In this document: one piece after another, positions 1 through 6,233 of the stretch
How positions within the stretch are numbered: position 1 is the first letter of the stretch
How the letters are laid out: each line of letters begins with the position of its first letter
Assembly (NCBI GenBank): GCA_019509895.1
Contig: JAEKLK010000073.1
Span: 1-6,285 of the forward strand
Length of the DNA: 6,285 nt
DNA from: Betaproteobacteria bacterium
GTDB taxonomy: Bacteria > Pseudomonadota > Gammaproteobacteria > Burkholderiales > SG8-39
Direction: 5' to 3'
The notes under the pieces: model-generated
The model's database searches: none
Told to the model about the DNA's origin: nothing
What the model saw: only the letters and a program-made list of their open reading frames with translations
Program-made: the position numbers and the translations under genes

Positions 1-215
1 GCGCGCTCGGCACGCTCGTCAACATGCACCTCCCGGCGACCCTGGCCGCCGAGCAGAGCTTCTTCCTGCTGATGCCGTCGCACGTGGTGGTGCAGGTGCC
101 GCCGATCCGCGCCGGGCGCCTGCGCCTGCCGCGGGAGCCGGATCTTTCGCGGCTGGTCGATTGGCAGGCGGTGCAGCGCTACCGCGTTTTGAATTCGGGT
201 CCAGGACGGGGATGA
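1..215 (+). CDS. 3' end of a gene, possibly enolase/mandelate racemase superfamily
   Basis: An open frame enters from the left edge (first full codon at position 3) and stops at TGA 213-215, giving about 71 C-terminal residues. The stretch PPIRAGRLRLPREPDLSRLV followed by DWQAVQRYRV resembles the usual end of mandelate racemase/muconate lactonising enzymes. Those proteins finish with a short strand, a proline-rich turn and an 'LD-x-x-x-x-x-RY' helix. The catalytic barrel lies outside the window, so this assignment is tentative. The last eight residues (LNSGPGRG) are encoded by a palindromic repeat that starts at 192 and are probably not part of the ancestral protein. The gene converges on the HtrA-like gene, with only the repeat between them. 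A sugar-acid dehydratase or racemase would fit beside a solute importer, but that is inference. Confidence 0.55.
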   Translation, partial: ALGTLVNMHLPATLAAEQSFFLLMPSHVVVQVPPIRAGRLRLPREPDLSRLVDWQAVQRYRVLNSGPGRG

Positions 216-237
216 ATTCCGGTCCTGGACCCGAATT
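192..237. repeat. Inverted pair of palindromic repeats between convergent genes
   Basis: A perfect 16-bp inverted repeat has arms at 192-207 (AATTCGGGTCCAGGAC) and 222-237, separated by a 14-nt spacer. The right half (215-237) is itself a near-perfect 23-bp palindrome and matches the reverse complement of the copy at 5502-5524 with one mismatch. The left half matches the same unit for 16 bp and then diverges. The hairpin lies exactly between two converging genes. It overlaps the 3' end of both and could slow or end transcription from either side. There is no T-run after either arm, so it is not a classical intrinsic terminator. Confidence 0.85.
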
Positions 238-1213
238 AGTGGAGGTGCGGCTTTTTCAGGAAGTCGTTGCGGTCGACTGACTTGACGACGAACTCCTTGG
301 TGGCCGTCTCGCGCAGCACGCGCAGCGTCACCTTGCAGCCCGAGTTGCCGCAGGACCAGATGCGGCGGAAGAGGTCGGCGAGACTCTGAGGTTTTACGCC
401 GCCGACGCCCAAGACCGCGTCGCCGACCTGCAGTCCTGCCTTCTCCGCCGGGCCGCCCGGCGCGAGGCCGGCGACGACCAGGCGCGCGCCGGCTTCGGTT
501 GCGTACATGCCGAGCCACGGACGCGGCGGGCGGTTGGGGCGCCCGAGCTTCACCATGTCATCGAGGATCGGTCCGAGGATGTCGATCGGCACGATCATGT
601 TGCCCTCGATCGTGCCGGCATCGATTTTCTCCTGCACCAGAAGCGAGCCGATGCCGAGCAGCTTGCCCTCGGCGCCGATCAGCGCTGCGCCGCCCCACTG
701 CGGATGCGCGGGCGCGGTGAAGATCGCTTCATCCAGCACGTACTCCCAATAACCGGCAAATTCGCGCTTGGCGAACACCGTTGCCTTGAGCGAATGCGCC
801 GCGCCGCCGTGCCCCGCCATGACGACGTTCTCGCCGACGCGGCACGAATTCGCGCTGCCGCGCTCGATCGGCTTCACGCCGAGCTTGCCGAGCGGATGCA
901 CCAGCCCAAAGCCGCTCGTCTGGTCATAGGCGAGCGGAAAGCCGCCGGCCACGGTGCCCTTGTTGGTCGTCAGCCAGATGTTGCTCGCCTCGGTGATGAG
1001 ATAGCCGATGGTCAGCACCAGGCCATCTTCGCGGATCACCACGCCGCTGCCGGCGCGCTCGGTGCCGAGGATCTGCGCGGTGAAGGCGTCCTCCGGGATC
1101 TCGGCCCGCAGGCCGACCACGCTATCGAGCGCCGGCTGGAGATCGAAGCGCCACTCTTCCTGCCGAGGGCGCATCTCCACCGGAAACGCCCATTCGCCTT
1201 CTTTAGCTGCCAT
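236..1213 (-). CDS. HtrA/DegP-like S1C-family protein with PDZ domain, catalytic triad lost
   Basis: This 325-residue protein has a trypsin-like (S1C) fold region at about residues 50-215 and a PDZ domain at about 232-312. The fold is recognised by GSGVVIREDGLVLT (55-68), the FTAPAHPQWGGAAL stretch (165-178) and GKLLGIGSLLV. The PDZ is recognised by PWLGM, then APGGPAEKAGLQVGDAVLGV, then KVTLRVLR. Family alignment by eye puts the catalytic His at Y71, Asp at G101 and Ser at W173 (GNSGG replaced by QWGG). All three are missing, so proteolysis is unlikely. No signal peptide or membrane segment is visible at the N-terminus, unlike periplasmic DegP/DegS. Two cysteines (288, 293) sit in the PDZ. 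The ATG is 2 nt after the ATPase stop and has no good Shine-Dalgarno, which suggests translational coupling. The likely role is a binding or scaffold protein linked to the importer; this is inference. Confidence 0.9.
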   Translation of the reverse strand: MAAKEGEWAFPVEMRPRQEEWRFDLQPALDSVVGLRAEIPEDAFTAQILGTERAGSGVVIREDGLVLTIGYLITEASNIWLTTNKGTVAGGFPLAYDQTSGFGLVHPLGKLGVKPIERGSANSCRVGENVVMAGHGGAAHSLKATVFAKREFAGYWEYVLDEAIFTAPAHPQWGGAALIGAEGKLLGIGSLLVQEKIDAGTIEGNMIVPIDILGPILDDMVKLGRPNRPPRPWLGMYATEAGARLVVAGLAPGGPAEKAGLQVGDAVLGVGGVKPQSLADLFRRIWSCGNSGCKVTLRVLRETATKEFVVKSVDRNDFLKKPHLH

Positions 1214-1215
1214 GG

Positions 1216-2259
1216 CTAGATTCTAATTCCGCTCGCTGCGTCGAAGAGATGCGCATGCGCGGCCTGCGGCGCTAGGTGGATGCGCTCGCCCGGCCCGGCG
1301 TTGGAGCGACCGCGCATCATGACGGTGATCGGCGCGTCGCCCACCTTGGCGACGATCTCGGTCTCGGCGCCCATCGGCTCGACGACCACCACCTCCGCCG
1401 GGATGCCGGCGCTCGCCGGTTCGAGGTGCTCCGGCCGGATGCCGTAGCGCACGCGCTGCCCGTCGCTTGCGCCGCCGTTCGCCGGCCAGCGCACGCCGAG
1501 CGCCTCGACCGCGCCGCTCTGCACCACGCCGTCGAAGATATTCATCGCCGGCGAGCCGATGAACTGCGCTACAAACAGATTCGCCGGCCGGTCGTAGAGC
1601 TCGAGCGGACGGCCGAGCTGCTCGATGCGGCCCTCGTTCATCACCGCGATGCGATCGGCCATGGTCATGGCCTCGATCTGATCGTGCGTCACGTACACCG
1701 TCGTCGTCTTGAGACGCTGGTGCAGCGCCTTGATCTCGGTGCGCATCGCCACGCGCAGCTTCGCGTCCAGGTTCGAGAGCGGCTCGTCGAAGAGAAAGAC
1801 CTTGGGATCCCGCACGATCGCGCGGCCCATCGCGACCCGCTGGCGCTGCCCGCCCGAGAGCTCGCGCGGATAGCGGCCAAGGTAAGGCTCGAGGTTCAGT
1901 ATCTTTGCCGCCGTGGCGACGCGCTGGTCGATCAGCGCCTGCTTCTCGTTCCGCAGCTTGAGCGAGAAGCCCATGTTGTCGCGCACCGTCATGTGCGGAT
2001 AGAGCGCGTAGCTCTGGAACACCATGGCGATATCGCGGTCCTTTGAGTCGACATCGTTCACCACGCGGCCGTCGATGGCGATCGTGCCGCCGGTGATGTC
2101 TTCCAGCCCCGCCAGCATGCGCAGCAGTGTCGACTTGCCGCAGCCCGACGGCCCGACCAGCACGACGAACTCGCCGTCGGTGATGTCGAGCGAGATACCG
2201 TGCAGCACGCGCGTCTTGCCAAACGTCTTGACCACCTCGCGAAAAGAGACGCCTGCCAT
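1216..2259 (-). CDS. ABC importer ATP-binding subunit, CUT1 (MalK/UgpC/MsmX type)
   Basis: This 347-residue protein is the ATPase that would power the importer from the cytoplasmic face of the inner membrane. All motifs are intact: Walker A GPSGCGKST (36-44), Q-loop Q82, signature LSGGQ (134-138), Walker B FLFDE (155-159), D-loop SNLD (162-165) and switch H192. After about residue 235 comes the C-terminal TOBE/OB-type regulatory region, with RYGIRPEHL as its hallmark. Length is normal for the family (about 350-370). The start at 2259 overlaps the permease stop as TGATG, and GGTGAAGGG just upstream can serve as Shine-Dalgarno. The frame stays open to an ATG at 2373, but that extension reads as nonsense inside the permease gene. 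The gene precedes the HtrA-like gene with a 2-nt gap. The transported substrate is not evident. Confidence 0.96.
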   Translation of the reverse strand: MAGVSFREVVKTFGKTRVLHGISLDITDGEFVVLVGPSGCGKSTLLRMLAGLEDITGGTIAIDGRVVNDVDSKDRDIAMVFQSYALYPHMTVRDNMGFSLKLRNEKQALIDQRVATAAKILNLEPYLGRYPRELSGGQRQRVAMGRAIVRDPKVFLFDEPLSNLDAKLRVAMRTEIKALHQRLKTTTVYVTHDQIEAMTMADRIAVMNEGRIEQLGRPLELYDRPANLFVAQFIGSPAMNIFDGVVQSGAVEALGVRWPANGGASDGQRVRYGIRPEHLEPASAGIPAEVVVVEPMGAETEIVAKVGDAPITVMMRGRSNAGPGERIHLAPQAAHAHLFDAASGIRI

Positions 2260-3095
2260 CAGCCCTTCACCGCCCCGACGGTGAGCCCGCCGACCATGTA
2301 GCGCCGGAACGCGTAATAGATCGCCGCCGGCGGCAAGGCGTAGATGAGCGCAGTCGCCATCAGCAGCTCCCATGGCGAATCATCGGAGGCGAGGAAGTGC
2401 CCGAGACCTACGGCGAGCGGAATGGTGTTCTCGTGCGAGAGCAGCAGGAATGCGTACAGGTACTCGTTCCACGCGAGCAGCAGCGCATAGGTGCCGATCG
2501 CTACCAGCGACGGCATCATCAGCGGCAGATAGACCAGACGGAAAAGCTGCAGCGGCGTGGCGCCGTCGATGCGCGCCGCCTCGTCGAGCTCCCAGGGCAG
2601 CTTGTCGGACGCCTGCTTCAGCACCCAGATCGCGTACGGTGAGGCAAGCGTCACCATCGCCAGCACCAGGGACCAGCGGCTATTGAGCAGGCCATAGGTG
2701 CCCATCGCCTTGTACATGGGCACGGCGAGGAAGGCCGCCGGAATGAAATACGTGAAGAGCGCCGCATTCATGACAGTCCGCCCGCCACGCACCTTGAGCC
2801 GGCTGATGGCGAACGCCGCGCAGGTGGCGATGAAAAGCGTGATGACGCCGACCGCGACCGCGATCCAGAGGGAGTTCCAGATTTGCTCCCAGAAGTGATG
2901 CAGGTAGAAGTGCTCCTGGCGAAAGACCGTGCCGAAGTTGCGCAGTGTCGGGTGGTCTGGCCACAGCGCGCCCGAGAACGCGGAGTCCTTGCTGGAGATG
3001 GAGAAGAGAAAGATGTGATAGATCGGCAGCAGCGTCCACAGCAGGATGGGGATCGCGATCAGCCACAGCTTCGCTTCCCGCAGAAACTTATTCAT
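2259..3095 (-). CDS. ABC importer permease, MalG/UgpE type (CUT1, second permease)
   Basis: This 278-residue inner-membrane protein has about six hydrophobic segments, at roughly residues 9-32, 72-98, 110-130, 140-160, 195-216 and 246-264. The EAA loop that docks on the ATPase is clear at 172-191 (EAARIDGATPLQLFRLVYLP), with the invariant G178. The AWNEYLYAF stretch (208-216) and the end at ...GGLTVGAVKG are characteristic of MalG-type subunits. It would form a heterodimeric channel with the permease encoded just upstream. The ATG at 3095 overlaps the previous gene by 8 nt (ATGAATAA), and its TGA stop shares a base with the ATPase ATG, so all three are probably translated together. The length is normal and no defect is visible. 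Confidence 0.96.
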   Translation of the reverse strand: MNKFLREAKLWLIAIPILLWTLLPIYHIFLFSISSKDSAFSGALWPDHPTLRNFGTVFRQEHFYLHHFWEQIWNSLWIAVAVGVITLFIATCAAFAISRLKVRGGRTVMNAALFTYFIPAAFLAVPMYKAMGTYGLLNSRWSLVLAMVTLASPYAIWVLKQASDKLPWELDEAARIDGATPLQLFRLVYLPLMMPSLVAIGTYALLLAWNEYLYAFLLLSHENTIPLAVGLGHFLASDDSPWELLMATALIYALPPAAIYYAFRRYMVGGLTVGAVKG

Positions 3096-3972
3096 TGGCC
3101 GAGAGCCGCTTCATCATGAAGTAGACGAGAGGCAGCACGAACGGCAGCGCGACGACGATGGTTGCCATCGCCTGGTCGACCTGGTCGAGCCGGATGTAGC
3201 GAATTCCCAGCGTGGCGAGCACGTGCGTCAGATCCGCCGGTCCGCCGCCGGTCAGCAGGTAGACGCTGTTGAAGTCGCCGAGCGTCCAGATCATCGAGAG
3301 AATGGTCGAGCTCAGGTACAGCGTGCGAATCGAAGGCCAGGTCACATACTTGAATTTCTGCCACGAGGTCGCGCCATCGACGCTCGACGCCTCGTAGAGC
3401 TCGCGCGGAATCGCCAGCCGCCCGGCAATGAGGATCAGCGTCCAGAAGGGCAGCGCCTTCCAGATGTGCACCACCATCGCCATCGTCAGGCCGAGCGTCG
3501 GGTCGTTGAGCCAGTTCGGGCCATCCAGGGCCGTGAGGCGGAACCAGACGGAGTTGATGATGCCCCACTCGGGGTTCAGCATGAAGCGTATCGAGAAGAT
3601 GGTCGGGATCGCCGGCACTGCCCACGGGATGATGAAGATGACCGAAAGCCAGCGGATCCACGCCCGGTCGTGGACGAAGAAGCCGGAGAGGAACAGCGCG
3701 AGCGCGAACTTCACATTCACCGCCACCATCAGGAAGACGATGGTGTTGACCACGGTGCGGAAGAACACCGGATCGTCGAACAGCGTCACGTAGCTCTGCG
3801 GATGGCGCGCCAGCCACAGCCCGTACGTCACCGGATAGACCACGAACACCAGGAACACCAGCACGTAGGGCGCGATCATGATCACGCCCCACGTCTGCCA
3901 CGACGAGCGCCGCTTCGGCGGTGAAATCGGCGTAAGAGCCCGATTTCCCCCGGGTAGAGCGACGGCCGCCAT
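3088..3972 (-). CDS. ABC importer permease, MalF/UgpA type (CUT1, first permease)
   Basis: This 294-residue inner-membrane protein begins with about 27 polar residues and then has about six membrane segments (about 28-50, 73-98, 106-128, 160-184, 217-238 and 268-288). The EAA loop is at about 193-213 (YEASSVDGATSWQKFKYV), with the conserved glycine at 200. LTGGGPADLTHVL (240-252) is typical of MalF/UgpA subunits. The loop between the first and second segments is short compared with many homologues. The chosen ATG (3972) is the only good start before M32, which lies inside the first membrane segment. It sits just past a large G/C-run palindrome. A G-rich run (AGGGGGG, about 10 nt upstream) could act as Shine-Dalgarno but also lies in hairpins. 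The 119-nt gap to the binding-protein gene is filled by that palindrome. Confidence 0.95.
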   Translation of the reverse strand: MAAVALPGGNRALTPISPPKRRSSWQTWGVIMIAPYVLVFLVFVVYPVTYGLWLARHPQSYVTLFDDPVFFRTVVNTIVFLMVAVNVKFALALFLSGFFVHDRAWIRWLSVIFIIPWAVPAIPTIFSIRFMLNPEWGIINSVWFRLTALDGPNWLNDPTLGLTMAMVVHIWKALPFWTLILIAGRLAIPRELYEASSVDGATSWQKFKYVTWPSIRTLYLSSTILSMIWTLGDFNSVYLLTGGGPADLTHVLATLGIRYIRLDQVDQAMATIVVALPFVLPLVYFMMKRLSANE

Positions 3973-3974
3973 TA

Positions 3975-4083
3975 GGGGGTCGCCCCCCTGATAAGGGGGG
4001 TGGCGCGAAGCGCCGGGGGGTTTTGTCTTTTCATAGTTAAAACCCCCCGCTCGCTATGCTCGCGACCCCCTTATCAGGGGGCC
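3975..4083. repeat. Composite G/C-run palindrome between binding-protein and permease genes
   Basis: Two related arms, 3982-4024 and 4039-4083, are imperfect inverted copies of each other around a 14-nt loop. The innermost 11-bp stem is perfect: CGGGGGGTTTT (4014-4024) with AAAACCCCCCG (4039-4049). Each arm carries a smaller hairpin: CCCCCC-TGATAA-GGGGGG (3983-4000) on the left and CCCCC-TTATCA-GGGGG (4066-4081) on the right. The left arm also has GGCGC-GAA-GCGCC (4002-4014). A further stem, GGGGG-TCGC-CCCCC (3975-3988), lies next to the permease ATG. The layout looks like a REP/BIME-type interspersed element. In E. coli a REP element in the malE-malF gap stabilises malE mRNA, and the position here is equivalent. 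The role in this genome is inferred. Confidence 0.85.
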
Positions 4084-4091
4084 AAACGCCA

Positions 4092-5456
4092 TCACCCAGC
4101 GACCTGCTTGATGCGCGCGATCATCTCGTCGACCGCCTTCTCCACCGGCCACTTCTCGGCGGCGACGCGGTTCATCGCCTTGGCCCACACGTTCTCGTTG
4201 TTGAGGATGGTGAACTTGTAGTTCTTGGTGAACTCGAAGTTCACCACGCCGGCCGAGAATTGCGCGTGCACGATCTTGCGGTGCGGATCGTTGGTCCAGA
4301 AATCCCGCGACACGCCGGCCCTGGTCACCGGGTACCAGCGTCCCAGCGCGCCTTCGACGTACGGCGTCAGGTTCTCGTCCTGCATCATGAACTGCACGAA
4401 CTCCTTGGCGCGCTTCTTGTTCCTCGCGTTGGCGAAGACCACGCCGACCTTCACCGCCTGGCGATACTGCATCGGCTTGCCGTCGGGCTTGTTCGGGAAG
4501 GCGCCGGTGGCGATCAGCTCGTAATAGTTCTTCTTCGCCTGCTCGCGCTCTTCCGGCTTGAGCTTGTCGTTGTTCGAGTCGTCGAGCCACTTGGAAGCGA
4601 TCGAGATGGTCGCGTTGTGCGTCATCATGATCTGCTTGTTGTGGAAGTTGACGTTGTTGTCGGGGTCCTTCCAGTTGACGGCCGAGGGCGGCGTGCAGCC
4701 CTTGCCGATGGTGTCGACGTAGTCGTGCATCGAGGCGACCAGGCCCTTTTTCACTTCCGGCCGGTCGACCGCCAGCTTGCCGTCGTCGTCGACCAGCTTG
4801 ACGTTGTACGCGTCCATGAACGTGAGGTAGGAGAAGAACGAGTCGCTCGAGTCGACGCCCATCGGGCTGCCGACGGAGTAGATGCGCTTGCCGCTCTTCT
4901 TGCGATAGCCGGACTGCGCCTTGTCGCACCAGAAATCCCAATACGCCTTCCACGCCTTCGGCAGGTCGGACTCCTTGTAGCCCGCCTCGGCCAGCATGTC
5001 CTTCCAGTACTGGATGTGCATCGTCTGGCGCTTGGTGGGGAAGGCGTAGTAGGCGCGCTTCTTCGCCTTGTCGTTGAAGAGGTACGCCGTCTCGAGCGTG
5101 TTCGGCATGAACCTGTCCTTCATCGGCGCGAGGATGTCCGAGAGATCCTCGAGCTGGCCCTCGAAGGCCCATTTGCCCGCCACCTGGAAGTCGAACACGT
5201 CGCCGTATGCGACGTCGGGCGGCGTGCCCGAATCGAGCGCCGCGACCGCTTTCGGCACCGATTCCTGCGGCGAATAGCGCGACAGCTCGATCTTCACGCC
5301 GGTCTTCTGCTGGAACTTGGCGATCATGTCGTCGAGCGCCTTGTCCTCTTGCGGATAAAAGCCCTTGGTCCAGTACACCACCAGCGTTTCCTGCGCGGCC
5401 GCCGGAGCGGCGAATGCGGCGGCGAGCGCGAACGCGCTCAGCAGTCTCACAAACAT
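4092..5456 (-). CDS. ABC importer substrate-binding protein, family 1 (CUT1)
   Basis: This 454-residue precursor is the periplasmic receptor of the importer. It starts with a clear Sec signal peptide: R4, a hydrophobic alanine/leucine-rich core at 5-17, and a probable cut AAA|QE after residue 21. The mature protein shows the family 1 solute-binding pattern. ETLVVYWTKGF opens the first lobe, GTPPDVAYGDVFDF (77-90) is the 'PDV' strand-turn, and MTHNATISIASKW (278-290) lies in the second lobe. It has no lipobox cysteine, so it should be soluble. Two cysteines (177, 254) may form a disulfide. The aromatic content (many W and Y) suits a sugar-like ligand, but no specific substrate can be named. 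A strong Shine-Dalgarno (GAGGAGG) 9 nt before the ATG fixes the start and predicts high expression. The gene is followed 8 nt later by the composite palindrome, which may set it apart from the permeases. Confidence 0.95.
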   Translation of the reverse strand: MFVRLLSAFALAAAFAAPAAAQETLVVYWTKGFYPQEDKALDDMIAKFQQKTGVKIELSRYSPQESVPKAVAALDSGTPPDVAYGDVFDFQVAGKWAFEGQLEDLSDILAPMKDRFMPNTLETAYLFNDKAKKRAYYAFPTKRQTMHIQYWKDMLAEAGYKESDLPKAWKAYWDFWCDKAQSGYRKKSGKRIYSVGSPMGVDSSDSFFSYLTFMDAYNVKLVDDDGKLAVDRPEVKKGLVASMHDYVDTIGKGCTPPSAVNWKDPDNNVNFHNKQIMMTHNATISIASKWLDDSNNDKLKPEEREQAKKNYYELIATGAFPNKPDGKPMQYRQAVKVGVVFANARNKKRAKEFVQFMMQDENLTPYVEGALGRWYPVTRAGVSRDFWTNDPHRKIVHAQFSAGVVNFEFTKNYKFTILNNENVWAKAMNRVAAEKWPVEKAVDEMIARIKQVAG

Positions 5457-5465
5457 GGATGGAAG

Positions 5466-5472
5466 CCTCCTC
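5466..5472 (-). promoter_or_regulatory. Strong Shine-Dalgarno of the binding-protein gene
   Basis: On the minus strand GAGGAGG lies 9 nt before the ATG at 5456. It is the best ribosome binding site in the window. It matches the expected excess of binding protein over membrane subunits in binding-protein-dependent importers. I see no convincing -35/-10 pair in the 66-nt gap 5457-5522, so transcription most likely reads through from the RraA-like gene or from further upstream. Confidence 0.8.
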
Positions 5473-5500
5473 GTAGGTCCACTTGTATGGTAACCGACAA

Positions 5501-5525
5501 TAATTCGGGGCCAGGACCGGAATTA
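5501..5525. repeat. Dispersed palindromic repeat copy at the end of the RraA-like gene
   Basis: This 25-bp imperfect palindrome is bounded by TAATTC and GAATTA. Its inner 23 bp (5502-5524) match the reverse complement of 215-237 with a single mismatch. It fills the start of the gap between the RraA-like and binding-protein genes. Its outer TAA is the stop codon of the RraA-like gene (5523-5525). This is the same arrangement as at the end of the HtrA-like gene. Confidence 0.85.
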
Positions 5526-6233
5526 GTTGCGAGCCTTCTTCCACGCCTCGAACTCGGCCTTGGTCTCGGCATTCGGCGGGTAGAGCCCGAAGATGCCGCG
5601 GCCTTCCTTCACCTTCATCTCCACCCAGTCCTCGAACTGTGTCTGGGATTCCGCTTCTTTCGCAACCTCTTCGGCCATCTTGGCGGGAATGACGACCACG
5701 CCGTCGCCATCGCCGACCAGCACGTCGCCCGGATAAACCGCGACGCCGCCGCAACTGATCGGCACCTGCATGTCGACGGCGTGGTGGCGCACGAGGTTGA
5801 GCGGCGCCGAGCGCGCCCCGCAGTACACCGGTAACTCGAGCTTCTCGATGGTCTGCGAGTCGCGCAGTCCGCCGTCGGTGACGATGCCGGCCGCGCCGCG
5901 CACCATCAGCCGCGTCATCAGGATGTCGCCGCCCGTCGCGGCGCTCGCATCGCGGCGCGCATCCATCACCAGCACCTGGCCCGGGGCACACGCCTCGATC
6001 GCCTCGCGCTGCTGATGCCCGCGACCCTCGAAGGCGCCGAGCTGGTCGATATCCTCGCGCGCCGGGATGTAGCGCAGAGTGTACGCCTCGCCCACCATGC
6101 GCACGCTCTTGTTGGCCGTCAGCAGGAACACGCCCTGGATGAACACATTGCGCAGACCGCGCTTGAAGAGCACGGTGGTGAGCGTCGCGGTGGAGATCTT
6201 CTTCAGCGCTTCGCGGCTATAAGATGAAAGCAT
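5523..6233 (-). CDS. RraA-like / HMG-CHA aldolase family protein
   Basis: With the start at 6233 the protein has 236 residues and is predicted to be cytoplasmic. The family core is clear: GGDILMTRLMVRGAAGIVTD (101-120), then GGLRDS with the R124-D125 pair. In pyruvate aldolases of this family (HMG/CHA aldolase) that pair binds the substrate and the divalent metal. GGVAVYPGDVLVGDGDGVVV (162-181) follows. A C-terminal extension of about 35 residues ending in FGLYPP...AEFEAW goes beyond classical RraA (about 160 aa). Because the Arg-Asp pair is kept, an aldolase, decarboxylase or related lyase acting on a 2-oxo acid is more likely than RNase E inhibition, though databases often name such proteins RraA. 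The start at 6233 has GGAG 7 nt upstream; the frame is open 15 codons further, but that part overlaps the divergent gene. TAA comes from the repeat at 5501-5525. Confidence 0.9.
   Translation of the reverse strand: MLSSYSREALKKISTATLTTVLFKRGLRNVFIQGVFLLTANKSVRMVGEAYTLRYIPAREDIDQLGAFEGRGHQQREAIEACAPGQVLVMDARRDASAATGGDILMTRLMVRGAAGIVTDGGLRDSQTIEKLELPVYCGARSAPLNLVRHHAVDMQVPISCGGVAVYPGDVLVGDGDGVVVIPAKMAEEVAKEAESQTQFEDWVEMKVKEGRGIFGLYPPNAETKAEFEAWKKARN
6218..6231 (+). promoter_or_regulatory. Possible -10 element for the divergent hydratase-like gene
   Basis: TATAAG at 6218-6223 is one of few A/T-rich hexamers in this GC-rich region. It would place transcription start at about 6230-6232, that is, at the ATG of the plus-strand gene. 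The sequence 17 nt upstream (GATCTT) is a poor -35. No Shine-Dalgarno of note precedes that ATG, so a leaderless or short-leader message is conceivable. This is weak evidence: one hexamer match. Confidence 0.22.

Noticed and set aside
1223..1231. A CTAATTCCG match to the repeat edge at the end of the ATPase gene
   Set aside because: Only nine bases agree and the flanks do not continue the palindrome. It may be chance, so I do not count it as another copy.
2260..2373. Longer N-terminus for the ATPase (start at 2373)
   Set aside because: The extra 38 residues overlap the permease 3' end and resemble no ABC protein. The MAGVSFREV start at 2259 matches family length and forms the TGATG junction.
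3046..3924. A 292-codon plus-strand frame opposite the first permease
   Set aside because: It is antisense to a permease with a clear EAA loop, and its R/H/E/D-rich low-complexity composition is that of a shadow frame.
4015..4048. Classical intrinsic terminator from GGGGGGTTTT...AAAACCCCCC
   Set aside because: The T-runs lie inside the stem instead of following it, so it does not have the usual terminator layout. It is described as a palindromic element instead.
5457..5522. A promoter directly before the binding-protein gene
   Set aside because: Hexamers such as TTGTCG and TACCAT are present on the minus strand, but not as a well-spaced -35/-10 pair.
4056..5834. A 592-codon open frame on the plus strand, opposite the binding-protein and RraA-like genes
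   Set aside because: It is antisense to two genes with clear family motifs. Its composition (rich in H, R, V, L, D) is typical of a reverse-strand shadow in GC-rich DNA, and no domain is recognisable.
4054..5991. A 645-codon minus-strand frame overlapping the binding-protein gene
   Set aside because: It is a shifted frame of the same strand, rich in R, G and A, crossing two genes and the palindrome. The frame used for the binding protein has the signal peptide, ribosome binding site and family motifs.
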